NCBI RefSeq assembly: GCF_001509795.1
Contig: NZ_LLZN01000054.1
Location: 31,056 to 95,055, forward strand
DNA length: 64,000 bases
DNA from: Streptomyces sp. NRRL WC-3605
GTDB lineage: Bacteria > Actinomycetota > Actinomycetes > Streptomycetales > Streptomycetaceae
Direction of reading: 5' to 3'
Each line of letters begins with the position of its first letter. Position 1 is the first letter of the stretch. The position numbers and the translations under genes were made by a program. Below are positions 43,715 through 55,360 of this stretch, piece after piece. The notes under the pieces are model-generated. The model did no database searches, was not told the origin of the DNA, and saw nothing but the letters and a program-made list of their open reading frames with translations.

Positions 43715-43727
43715 GTGAACCGTTCAC
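43715..43727. promoter_or_regulatory. Palindrome GTGAACcGTTCAC upstream of DedA gene
   Basis: A perfect 6-1-6 palindrome. The right half GTTCACCGCG and a nearby GGTTCATCGG (about 43688) resemble GTTCACC-type PHO-box units of Streptomyces, but a tandem arrangement with 11-base phasing is not clear. Lies 18 bases beyond the PhoD-like gene stop. Confidence 0.35.
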
Positions 43728-43744
43728 CGCGTCGTACGGACGGG

Positions 43745-45394
<1,650 letters not shown>

Positions 45395-45461
45395 GGTGAG
45401 CCCCTTCCTCCGTCGCCCCGTTACGGTACGCAGCGACGGAGGCCGCCGGGAAGATCCGCGC

Positions 45462-46106
45462 TCAGCAGCTCGCGAGGTGGTTCTGCAGCGCGGACTTCTC
45501 GGCCGAGTCGACGGAGAGGTCGTAGTAGTACTTCACCTGCACCCAGGCGCGGACGTAGGTGCAGCGGTAGGCGGTGCGGGAGGGCATCCAGGTGGCGGGG
45601 TCCTGGTCGCCCTTGGACTGGTTGACGTCGTCGGTGACGGCGATGAGCTGGGGCCGGGTCAGGTCGTTGGCGAACGACTGGCGCCGGGAGGTGGTCCAGG
45701 AGCCGGCGCCGGAGTCCCAGGCCTCGGCGAGCGGGACGAGGTGGTCGATGTCGAGGTCGGAGGCGGCGGTCCAGGTGGCGCCGTCGTAGGGGGAGTACCA
45801 GCTGCCGCTGGTGGCGGCGCAGGAGGAGTCGGTGACGACGCCGGAGCCGTCGCGCTTGAGGACGGTCTCGCGGGTGTTGCAGGTGCCGGACTGGGTGATC
45901 CAGTGCGGGAAGAGGTCGCGGCTGTAGCCGGTGCGGTTCTCGGTGGCGACGGTGAGCTGGGAGAGGTAGCCGCGCGCGGTGGCGGCGCTGACCGGGGTGG
46001 GGAGGGCGGCGGAGGCCTGCGGGCCGTTGAAGAGTCCGACGGAGGCGATGACGCCGGTCAGCGCCGCGAGTATGCTGACGCGTCGACGCGCGTAGAACGT
46101 GGGCAT
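45462..46106 (-). CDS. Secreted HNH endonuclease family protein (DUF1524)
   Basis: A 214-residue secreted nuclease-like protein. A signal peptide covers residues 1-34 (ARRRVSILAALTGVIASVGL). The HNH core is DLDIDHLVPLAEAWDSGA, with later Asn/Asp in LIAVTDDVNQSKGDQDP. Four cysteines suggest disulfides, as in exported enzymes. The ATG 46106 has AAGGGAG five bases upstream. Likely degrades extracellular DNA for nutrients. Confidence 0.9.
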   Translation of the reverse strand: MPTFYARRRVSILAALTGVIASVGLFNGPQASAALPTPVSAATARGYLSQLTVATENRTGYSRDLFPHWITQSGTCNTRETVLKRDGSGVVTDSSCAATSGSWYSPYDGATWTAASDLDIDHLVPLAEAWDSGAGSWTTSRRQSFANDLTRPQLIAVTDDVNQSKGDQDPATWMPSRTAYRCTYVRAWVQVKYYYDLSVDSAEKSALQNHLASC

Positions 46107-46225
46107 GCGAACTCCCTTGTGGGATGGGGGTGTTGGCGTCCGGGCACGGGAATGCTCGCGACGCCGTGTTGCGGGGAGGTGTGCGCGCGGTAAGAAGCTA
46201 ATGGCGCGTACATGACATAACAAGG

Positions 46226-46252
46226 TTTACGACGAAACGTTTCGCGTATGAT
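46226..46252 (+). promoter_or_regulatory. Promoter region with CGAAACGTTTCG palindrome before the Mn riboswitch
   Basis: TATGAT at 46247-46252 is a good -10; TTTACG at 46226-46231 is a possible -35 at a short 15-base spacing. Between them lies a perfect 12-base palindrome CGAAACGTTTCG (46233-46244), of the central-CG form used by LacI family repressors. It could add a second control level to the downstream transporter or to the divergent nuclease gene. Confidence 0.5.
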
Positions 46253-46263
46253 GGGGGCAGCAG

Positions 46264-46372
46264 AAGGGGAGTAGCTCTTCGCCGGACCGTCGACATACTG
46301 CTCAGCTCGTCTGAGCCGGCGCCCGGAGGCGGACCTCGGTCACGGGGTCGGCCAGCGAGACCTTCGGCAAGC
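46264..46372 (+). promoter_or_regulatory. yybP-ykoY (Mn2+) riboswitch
   Basis: The 5' GGGGAGTAGC, the loop GTCGACATACTG and the 3' loop GCCAGCGAGACCTTCGGC are the conserved parts of the yybP-ykoY aptamer that senses Mn2+. It ends about 105 bases before the GDT1 gene, and the intervening bases can form GC-rich hairpins that could act as the expression platform. Regulation of a GDT1/TMEM165 family gene by this riboswitch is an established pairing. Confidence 0.9.
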
Positions 46373-46477
46373 AGTGCACGTCCGTACCTCCGGTGCGGGC
46401 GACCCGTGCGCTCCGTGCCGAGGTGTCGCAGCGCAGAGCGCACTCTCGGCGGGGCAGCCCCGACCGATTGAGGACCC

Positions 46478-47056
46478 TTGATCAGCCTGACCGTGGCGGC
46501 CGTCGTCTTCGGCGTCGTCTTCCTCGCCGAACTGCCCGACAAGACCGCGCTCGCCGGACTCGTGCTCGGCACCCGCTACCGCGCCTCGTACGTCTTCGCC
46601 GGGGTCGCCGCCGCCTTCACCGTGCACGTCGTGCTCGCCGTGGCGGCCGGCAGCGTGCTGACGCTGCTGCCCCAGCAGATCGTGCACGCCGTGACCGGCG
46701 TCCTCTTCCTGGGTGGCGCGGCCGTGCTGCTGCTGAAGAAGGACGAGGGCGAGGAGGACATCCGCAAGCCCGAGAACCAGTCCTTCTGGAAGGTGTCCGG
46801 CGCCGGCTTCATGCTCATCCTGGTCGCCGAGTTCGGGGACCTGACGCAGATCATGACCGCCAACCTCGCCGCCCGCTACGACGACCCGCTGTCCGTCGGC
46901 ATCGGCGCGGTGCTGGCGCTGTGGAGCGTGGCCGCTCTCGGGATCGTCGGCGGCAAGGCGCTGATGCGCCGCGTGCCGCTGAAGCTGATCACGAGGATAG
47001 CGGCGCTGCTCATGCTGGGCCTGGGTGTGTGGAGCCTCTACGAGGCGATCGCCTGA
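46478..47056 (+). CDS. GDT1/TMEM165 family Mn2+ transporter
   Basis: A 192-residue membrane protein with six predicted helices in two homologous halves. Each half carries the family E-x-G/P-D-K/L-T motif: FLAELPDKTALAG and LVAEFGDLTQI. Members export Mn2+ or exchange Ca2+/Mn2+. A yybP-ykoY riboswitch lies upstream, fitting manganese control. The start is TTG 46478 with GAGGA upstream; the first residues MISLTVAAVVFG begin the first helix. Confidence 0.92.
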   Translation: MISLTVAAVVFGVVFLAELPDKTALAGLVLGTRYRASYVFAGVAAAFTVHVVLAVAAGSVLTLLPQQIVHAVTGVLFLGGAAVLLLKKDEGEEDIRKPENQSFWKVSGAGFMLILVAEFGDLTQIMTANLAARYDDPLSVGIGAVLALWSVAALGIVGGKALMRRVPLKLITRIAALLMLGLGVWSLYEAIA

Positions 47057-47163
47057 GCCCCGGCGGGTACCCGTGACCCGTACGGCGCGAGCTGAACGGC
47101 CGGCGAACGTTCCCGGATGCGGTGGCGCGAACGGCCCTCGGTTTTGTACCGTAGAAAAACAAA

Positions 47164-47203
47164 GTGGCTCCGCCCGTTTTCCCTGACCGGCGGGCGGATC
47201 CAC
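47164..47203 (+). terminator. Hairpin after GDT1 gene
   Basis: CCGCCCG (47170-47176) pairs with CGGGCGG (47191-47197), and GTGG with CCAC outside a two-base internal loop. It lies between the GDT1 stop and the next gene, directly after an AT-rich tract (GTAGAAAAACAAAG), so it could equally be leader structure of the HAD gene. Confidence 0.4.
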
Positions 47204-47265
47204 CTTGTCCCTCCCGGGGGCCGCCCCGGCACCCCCGTGCCCCACCCCCTGTCTTGGAGTAGCCG

Positions 47266-47934
47266 ATGCCGGCCGCCACCGTTCCCACCGTGCTCACCGC
47301 CCGTGCCCTCCTGCTCGACATGGACGGCACCCTCGTCAACTCCGACGCCGTGGTCGAGCGCATCTGGCGCCGCTGGGCCGACCGGCACGGGCTGGACGGC
47401 GACGAGGTGATGAAGGTCGTGCACGGACGGCAGGGCTACGCCTCGATGGCCCTCCTGCTGCCCGGCCGCCCCATGGAGCAGAACCACGCGGACAACGCGC
47501 GCATGCTCGCCGAGGAGACCGCCGACATGGACGGCGTGGTGCCGGTGCCCGGCGCCGCCGCGTTCCTGGCCTCCCTGCGCGGGCTGCCCCACGCCCTCGT
47601 CACCTCGGCCGACGTGGCGCTGTCCACCGCGCGGATGGCCGCCGCCGGTCTCGCGCTGCCGGACGTGCGGGTGACCGCCGAGTCCGTCGGCGCCAGCAAG
47701 CCCGACCCCGAGGGCTTCCTCAAGGGCGCCGCGGAACTCGGTGTCGACCCGGCCGACTGCGTCGTCTTCGAGGACTCCGGCGCCGGCATCCAGGCCGGGC
47801 GCGCCGCGGGGATGCGGGTCGTCGGCGTCGGGCCGCGCGCCGGGCTCCACGGGCCCGACGTACTCGTCCAGGATCTGCGGCGGGTGCGGGTGGAGGCCAT
47901 CGGCGGCGGAGCGGTCCGGCTCGTCGTCGGGTGA
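47266..47934 (+). CDS. HAD-IA sugar phosphatase-like hydrolase
   Basis: A 222-residue HAD hydrolase with an N-terminal helical cap. Motif I LLLDMDGTLVNS, motif II LVTSADV, motif III SVGASKPDPEGF (Lys) and motif IV VVFEDSGAGIQAG. The pattern matches DOG1/GPP-type sugar-phosphate phosphatases. The ATG has GGAG six bases upstream. Its 3' end seems to be partly duplicated downstream (about 48119-48160). Confidence 0.9.
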   Translation: MPAATVPTVLTARALLLDMDGTLVNSDAVVERIWRRWADRHGLDGDEVMKVVHGRQGYASMALLLPGRPMEQNHADNARMLAEETADMDGVVPVPGAAAFLASLRGLPHALVTSADVALSTARMAAAGLALPDVRVTAESVGASKPDPEGFLKGAAELGVDPADCVVFEDSGAGIQAGRAAGMRVVGVGPRAGLHGPDVLVQDLRRVRVEAIGGGAVRLVVG

Positions 47935-48056
47935 CCGCCCGCGTGGGGCTCGGGCTCGGGGTCTCTCGCCCCCGCCGCCCCTACCCGTCCCGTCCCCGGG
48001 GGCTGCCGCCCACGGACCCCCGCCTCGGCCCCGGACGGGCCTCGTCATCACACGCC

Positions 48057-48172
48057 GTACGGGCTGGATCCGCTGCGTCCCGGCCTCCGGCCGCTCCCGC
48101 GTCTTTCAGGTCGTACGGCCCGACGTGCTGGTCCGAGTCTGCGGCAGGTGCGTGTGGAGGTTGCCGGGTGGC
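48057..48172. repeat. Degenerate duplicate of the flanking gene ends
   Basis: The 239-base gap between the HAD gene and the peptidoglycan-binding gene holds no intact gene. Its right half contains a copy of the latter gene's 3' end (about 48090-48118; CGTCTTtCAGGTCGTAC versus CGTCTTCAGGTCGTAC at about 48208-48225), then a copy of the HAD gene's 3' end (48119-48160; CGACGTgCTgGTCC versus CGACGTACTCGTCC at 47856). Order A-B'-A'-B fits an old tandem duplication of the junction. Confidence 0.6.
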
Positions 48173-48173
48173 G

Positions 48174-51429
<3,256 letters not shown>

Positions 51430-51442
51430 GGCGCTGCGGACG

Positions 51443-51934
51443 TCAGGCCAGCGCCTTGGCGAACCAGTGCTCGGCGTACACGTCGTCGTTGTGCGGGGCG
51501 GTCTCCGCGTAGCCGAGCCGCGCGTACAGGGCGCGGGCCTCGACCAGGTCGTGCCGGGTGTCGAGGACCATGCGAGCGGCCCCGAGGGCCTGCGCGGCCT
51601 CCTCGGCGGCCCGCACCAGCGCCGGCCCGCCGCCCCGGCCGCGCAGCGCGTCGCGGACGAACACCCGCGTCAGCTCGGCCGTTCCGGGCTCCAGCAGCCG
51701 CACGCCCGCCGTGCCGGCCGGCTCACCCGCCCACCGGGCCACCAGCAACGCGCCGTGCGGGGGCCGCAGTTCGTCCCCGGTGGGCGCGGCGATCTCCCGC
51801 TCCAGCTCCGCCGGGTCGGTACGCCGCCCCTCGTGCAGCAGGTACCAGCGGTCGCTGACCTCCGTGTAGTACGCCCGCCAGAGCGCCACGGCGGCGGGGG
51901 AGTCGGGGGCTTCGGGGGTCACGGTCCAGGACAT
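51443..51934 (-). CDS. GNAT family N-acetyltransferase
   Basis: A 163-residue acetyltransferase. The acetyl-CoA pyrophosphate loop is FVRDALRGRGGGPALV (R-x-x-G-x-G/A form), followed by LDTRHDLVEARALYARLGY. Substrate unknown. ATG 51934 is preferred: CACGAT on this strand ends seven bases upstream, a leaderless layout; an ATG at 51943 lies within that window. Ends 13 bases from the convergent exporter fusion. Confidence 0.85.
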   Translation of the reverse strand: MSWTVTPEAPDSPAAVALWRAYYTEVSDRWYLLHEGRRTDPAELEREIAAPTGDELRPPHGALLVARWAGEPAGTAGVRLLEPGTAELTRVFVRDALRGRGGGPALVRAAEEAAQALGAARMVLDTRHDLVEARALYARLGYAETAPHNDDVYAEHWFAKALA

Positions 51935-52088
51935 GGCCGCCATCGTGGCACCGGGGCCGGGGCGGCGGCACCTGGTTTGTGCGGGGCGACGGTCCCGGCG
52001 GTGCGGATAAAAGCCGCATACCGCCAACGGCCGTATGTCGTCCGCCCCGTGGCCGTTTGAGACGCCCTTTACCGGCAACCCGACGTCC

Positions 52089-52658
52089 ATGTCAACTGGC
52101 GTGATCATTCTGATCGTGATTGCGGTCGTCGTCGTCCTCGGCGTGGCCGCCCTGGCCCTGCGCACCCGTGGTGCCCAGGGCAGCCGGGGCCTGAAGCGGC
52201 GCTTCGGGCCCGAATACGAACGGGCCGTGGCCCGCCACGACGGGAACACCAAGGCGGCCGAGCACGAGCTCGCCCAACTCGTCGAGCGGCACGGCGGGCT
52301 GAAGAAGCGCGCCCTGGACCCGGCCGAGGCCGAGCGCTTCGAGACGCGCTGGGCGGCGGCCCAGGAGCACTTCGTCGACGAGCCCCGCGAGGCCGTCGCG
52401 GAGGCCGAGCGGCTGCTCGCCGAGGCGGCGGAAACCCGCGGCTTCCCGGCCGGTGACCGGTACGAGGAGCAGCTGGAGGCGCTCGCCGTCCACCACGCTC
52501 CTCATGTGCAGGGCTACCGGCACCTGCACCACGTCGCCCGCAACGGGGCCGACACGGAGGAGATGCGCGCGGCCCTGCTGGAGGGGCGCGGCCTGTTCGA
52601 GGAACTCGTCGGAGGGTCCCGTCGGACCTCCGAACGCACACACGCGGGGAGGAGCTGA
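52089..52658 (+). CDS. Small membrane-anchored protein with paralogous helical domain
   Basis: A 189-residue protein with an N-terminal membrane helix (residues 4-22, GVIILIVIAVVVVLGVAAL) and a soluble helical domain. The segment AQEHFVDEPREAVAEAERLL and the later ADTEEMRAALLEGRGLFEEL recur in altered form in the next gene product, so the two share a domain. ATG 52089 places the helix at the N-terminus; ATG 52035 would add 18 residues. No named family is recognised. It sits five bases before the next gene, in one operon. Confidence 0.75.
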   Translation: MSTGVIILIVIAVVVVLGVAALALRTRGAQGSRGLKRRFGPEYERAVARHDGNTKAAEHELAQLVERHGGLKKRALDPAEAERFETRWAAAQEHFVDEPREAVAEAERLLAEAAETRGFPAGDRYEEQLEALAVHHAPHVQGYRHLHHVARNGADTEEMRAALLEGRGLFEELVGGSRRTSERTHAGRS

Positions 52659-52663
52659 GGCAG

Positions 52664-53455
52664 ATGAAGGACGTCACCGACACCGACGCACGTGAGGACG
52701 CCCGGACCGGGTCCGGCCCGGACCGGTGGCCCACCGCCGCCGAGGACGGGCGGAACGGCGCACACGACGGCACCGCGCACGACGCCGCCGGCCTGCGCGA
52801 CGCCCACGAGCCCGGCACCCCGGGCACGGGCACGGACGCCGCCTCCCTCGGGCGGACGGCCCCCGGCACCGACGGCACGCACGCGGCGCACGGGACCCAT
52901 GGGACGCAGGGCGGTCACGAGACCCACGCGTCTCACGGCACACACGGGGTTCACGGCACTGACGGCACCGGGACCCACGGCAGCCATGAGCCCGGCACCC
53001 CGGGCGCGGGCACGGGCGCCGCTTCCCTCGGGCGGACGGCCCCCGGTACCGACGGCACGCACGCGGCGCACGGGACCCATGGGACGCACGGCGGTCACGA
53101 GACCCACGCGTCTCACGGCACGCATGCGGCGCACGGCGCCCACGAGCCCGGCAAGCACGGCGCCACCGGCGCCGGTGCCACGCACGCCGCCCTTCTGCCG
53201 GACGGCGAGCGCGACCGGCTGGAGCTGCGTGTGCGGGACGCCGTGACCCACTTCGTCGACCGGCCGCGGGCCGCCGTCGAGGAGGCCGACGGTGCCGTCG
53301 AGGACCTGCTCGGGCGGCTCACCGAGGCTCTGGCCGAGCGTCGCAGCACCCTGCGCAGGTCCTGGCAGGACTCGGACGGGACCGCCGACACCGAGCAGCT
53401 GCGTCTGGCGCTGCGCGACTACCGCGAGCTGGCCGAACGGCTCCTACACGTCTGA
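52664..53455 (+). CDS. His/Gly/Thr-rich repeat protein
   Basis: A 263-residue soluble protein. Residues 1-45 are polar; residues about 48-170 are a repeat region built from two 60-residue units rich in HGTH, HETH and GTDGTHAAHG, with about 30 His residues; the C-terminal 85 residues form a helical domain like that of the upstream gene product (HFVDRPRAAVEEAD, ADTEQLRLALRDYRELAERLL). The His-rich tract could bind Zn2+, Ni2+ or Cu2+. Start ATG with GAGG upstream. Ends overlapping the convergent DUF1992 gene by 12 bases. Confidence 0.8.
   Translation: MKDVTDTDAREDARTGSGPDRWPTAAEDGRNGAHDGTAHDAAGLRDAHEPGTPGTGTDAASLGRTAPGTDGTHAAHGTHGTQGGHETHASHGTHGVHGTDGTGTHGSHEPGTPGAGTGAASLGRTAPGTDGTHAAHGTHGTHGGHETHASHGTHAAHGAHEPGKHGATGAGATHAALLPDGERDRLELRVRDAVTHFVDRPRAAVEEADGAVEDLLGRLTEALAERRSTLRRSWQDSDGTADTEQLRLALRDYRELAERLLHV
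52805..53139. repeat. 180-bp in-frame tandem duplication
   Basis: Two units start at 52805 and 52985, exactly 180 bases apart, and encode the His-rich repeats. The first about 155 bases of each unit are nearly identical at DNA level, with few synonymous changes, indicating a recent duplication; the second unit is truncated. Confidence 0.9.
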
Positions 53456-53488
53456 CACGTCCGACACGTCCGACGCATCCGATACGTC
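53444..53488. repeat. Five 9-bp tandem repeats at a convergent gene end
   Basis: Units of the form (C/T)GA(C/T)(A/G)C(G/A)TC run from 53444 to 53488. They encode DVSDASDVSDVSDV at the C-terminus of the DUF1992 protein on the minus strand; the first unit holds that gene's stop and the second holds the stop of the convergent His-rich gene. Confidence 0.85.
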
Positions 53489-53911
53489 CGTCCCGTCCGC
53501 CGCCCGGCGTCCCTCCCGGCGCTGCCGCCACTCCCGTACGACCTCGTCGACGTCGTACGGCCGGCGGCCCAGGGGAGGGCCGGGCGGCGGCTTCAGCAGC
53601 ATGTCGCGGATCTTGACGTTCACGTCCGTGACGATCTTCCGGGCGGCCCGCTCCGTCGGCGCCGCGTACGCCGCCTCCAGCGCGTCCTCGGCCTCCTTGC
53701 GCAGCGCCAGCGCCGGGGGCAGCACCGACAGGCCCTCGCGGGCCATCTTGCGCTTGACCCACCACAGTTCGTCGTACGGCTCCTCCAGGTCGCGCGGCAG
53801 CGGCCGGCCGGCGCCGGGCAGGCGGTCGAAGTCGCCGCGCCCCTGCGCCTCGCTGATCTGGTGGTCCACCCAGGACTCGAACGGCACGCCGGGGGGCTTT
53901 CGCTCGGTCAT
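53444..53911 (-). CDS. DUF1992 (DnaJ-C28-like conserved domain) protein
   Basis: A 155-residue protein of the DUF1992 family. The core is VDHQISEAQGRGDFDRLPGAG, then P...LWWVKRKMAREGL and helices to about residue 120. The function is unknown; the domain is shared with eukaryotic DNAJC28. The C-terminal 14 residues are a repeated DVS/DAS tail produced by a tandem repeat. A CACAAT hexamer on this strand ends six bases before the ATG, suggesting a leaderless mRNA. Confidence 0.88.
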   Translation of the reverse strand: MTERKPPGVPFESWVDHQISEAQGRGDFDRLPGAGRPLPRDLEEPYDELWWVKRKMAREGLSVLPPALALRKEAEDALEAAYAAPTERAARKIVTDVNVKIRDMLLKPPPGPPLGRRPYDVDEVVREWRQRREGRRAADGTDVSDASDVSDVSDV

Positions 53912-54009
53912 GAGTTCATTGTGCCGGACACGATCGCACCGGGCGATTTAGTATGCGGCGTCGATGGTCGAACCGGCCGTCGGGCAAGGACGTTTCAGGA
54001 GGAGCGCAC

Positions 54010-54402
54010 GTGCTCGAACTCACCATGGCCGCCGTGTCCGCGGCGGACGAGGGCGCCACGGCCGGCATGCTCATGGCCGACGCGCCCAGCGAGCCGGGCG
54101 CCGTGCTCCGGGTCGGCCGGGACCGGTCCGTGTGCCGGCTGGCGACCCCCGACGACTGGCTGTTCGTCTCGCGCGTCCACCTGGAGTTCCAGTGCGCCGC
54201 CGACGGCAGCTGGCACGTGACCTGGCTGCGCGGATCGCAGCCCGACCCGTCCTCAGAGGTGCGCATGACCGTCGCCGGTCACGTCCAGCCGGTCGGGTAC
54301 GGCCAGACCGTGTCGCTGCCGAGGGGCGGCAGCGGCGAGATCGTCGTCCACGACCGCACCGCCCCGCGCAGCGTCAACGTCGGCTTCTTCCACGAGGGCT
54401 GA
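54010..54402 (+). CDS. FHA-like domain protein
   Basis: A 130-residue protein. VLRVGRDRSVCRLATPDDWLF, then VSRVHLEFQC (the S-R-x-H pattern of phosphothreonine-binding FHA domains) places a divergent FHA fold at residues 30-115. The domain would bind a Ser/Thr-kinase phosphorylated partner, but no kinase is adjacent. GTG 54010 follows AGGAGGAG by five bases. A TAGTAT hexamer at 53949-53954 is a likely -10. Confidence 0.75.
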   Translation: MLELTMAAVSAADEGATAGMLMADAPSEPGAVLRVGRDRSVCRLATPDDWLFVSRVHLEFQCAADGSWHVTWLRGSQPDPSSEVRMTVAGHVQPVGYGQTVSLPRGGSGEIVVHDRTAPRSVNVGFFHEG

Positions 54403-54417
54403 CCCGGCCCGGCCCCC

Positions 54418-55089
54418 TCACGCCCGCACCCGGGCCAGCACGAACCCGTCGTAGCCCTTGGCGCCGACCGTCTGCACCGCCGTCGCGGCCAACCGCGGGT
54501 GCCGGCCGATCAGTTCCACGGCGGCCCGGGTGCCCCGTACGTCCGGCGCGTCGCTGCCGGCGTCCAGGACGGCGCCGCCCCGCACCACGTTGTCGACGAC
54601 GATCAGGCTGCCCGTGCTGGTGAGCCGCAGCGCCCACTCCACGTAGTGCGGGTTGTTGGCCTTGTCGGCGTCGATGAACACCAGGTCGAAGGGCGCGGGG
54701 TTCTCGTCGGCCAGCTTGGGCAGCGACTCCAGGGCCGGGCCCACCCGGACCTGCACGATCCGGTCCAGGCCCGCCCGCGCCAGGTTGCGGGTGGCCACCT
54801 CGGCGTGCCGGGCGTCGTACTCCAGCGTGACCAGCCGGCCGTCGGCGGGCAGCGCGCGGGCCAGCCAGATCGTGGAGTACCCGCCGAGCGTGCCGATCTC
54901 CAGGATGCTGCGGGCGCCCTGGATCTCGGCGAGGAGCCGCAGCAGCTTCCCCTGGGGCGCGGTGACGCTGATGCTCGGCAGGCCCGCCGCGTCGCTCTCG
55001 CGCCGGGCCGCCTCCAGGGCTTCGTCCTCCCGGGCCAGCTGATCGGTGAAGTACGCGTCGACATCGCCCCAGAGTTCGGACTCGCTCAT
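54418..55089 (-). CDS. O-methyltransferase, caffeoyl-CoA/catechol type
   Basis: A 223-residue SAM-dependent O-methyltransferase. GARSILEIGTLGGYSTIWLA binds SAM; VTLEYDARHAEVA, DLVFIDADKANNPHY (metal-binding Asp) and SLIVVDNVVRGG (second metal ligands) complete the divalent-cation type. Acceptor is probably a catechol-like phenol or natural product. ATG reads MSESELWGDVDAYF. Ends 15 bases from the convergent FHA-like gene. Confidence 0.93.
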   Translation of the reverse strand: MSESELWGDVDAYFTDQLAREDEALEAARRESDAAGLPSISVTAPQGKLLRLLAEIQGARSILEIGTLGGYSTIWLARALPADGRLVTLEYDARHAEVATRNLARAGLDRIVQVRVGPALESLPKLADENPAPFDLVFIDADKANNPHYVEWALRLTSTGSLIVVDNVVRGGAVLDAGSDAPDVRGTRAAVELIGRHPRLAATAVQTVGAKGYDGFVLARVRA

Positions 55090-55360
55090 CGCACTGCCTT
55101 TCGGACTGCCGGCCGGGCGTACCGGCCGGATCGCGGCTGACGCTCCAGCATCCCCCGCGGACGCGGCGGCCGGGGGTACCCGCCCGCCGCGTCACCGGAG
55201 GCGAAGGGGCGGACCGCCGACTATCGTCACGGAAAAAGGCGAAGATGTCAGGCGAAATGGGGCACGCCTGCGTCTCCCCGAAGGGCGGTACGAGCCGCCC
55301 GGCGTATCGAAGATTCCCCGTCGACACGCGGGGCGCATCGGGGCGGGAGGCCGACGAGGC

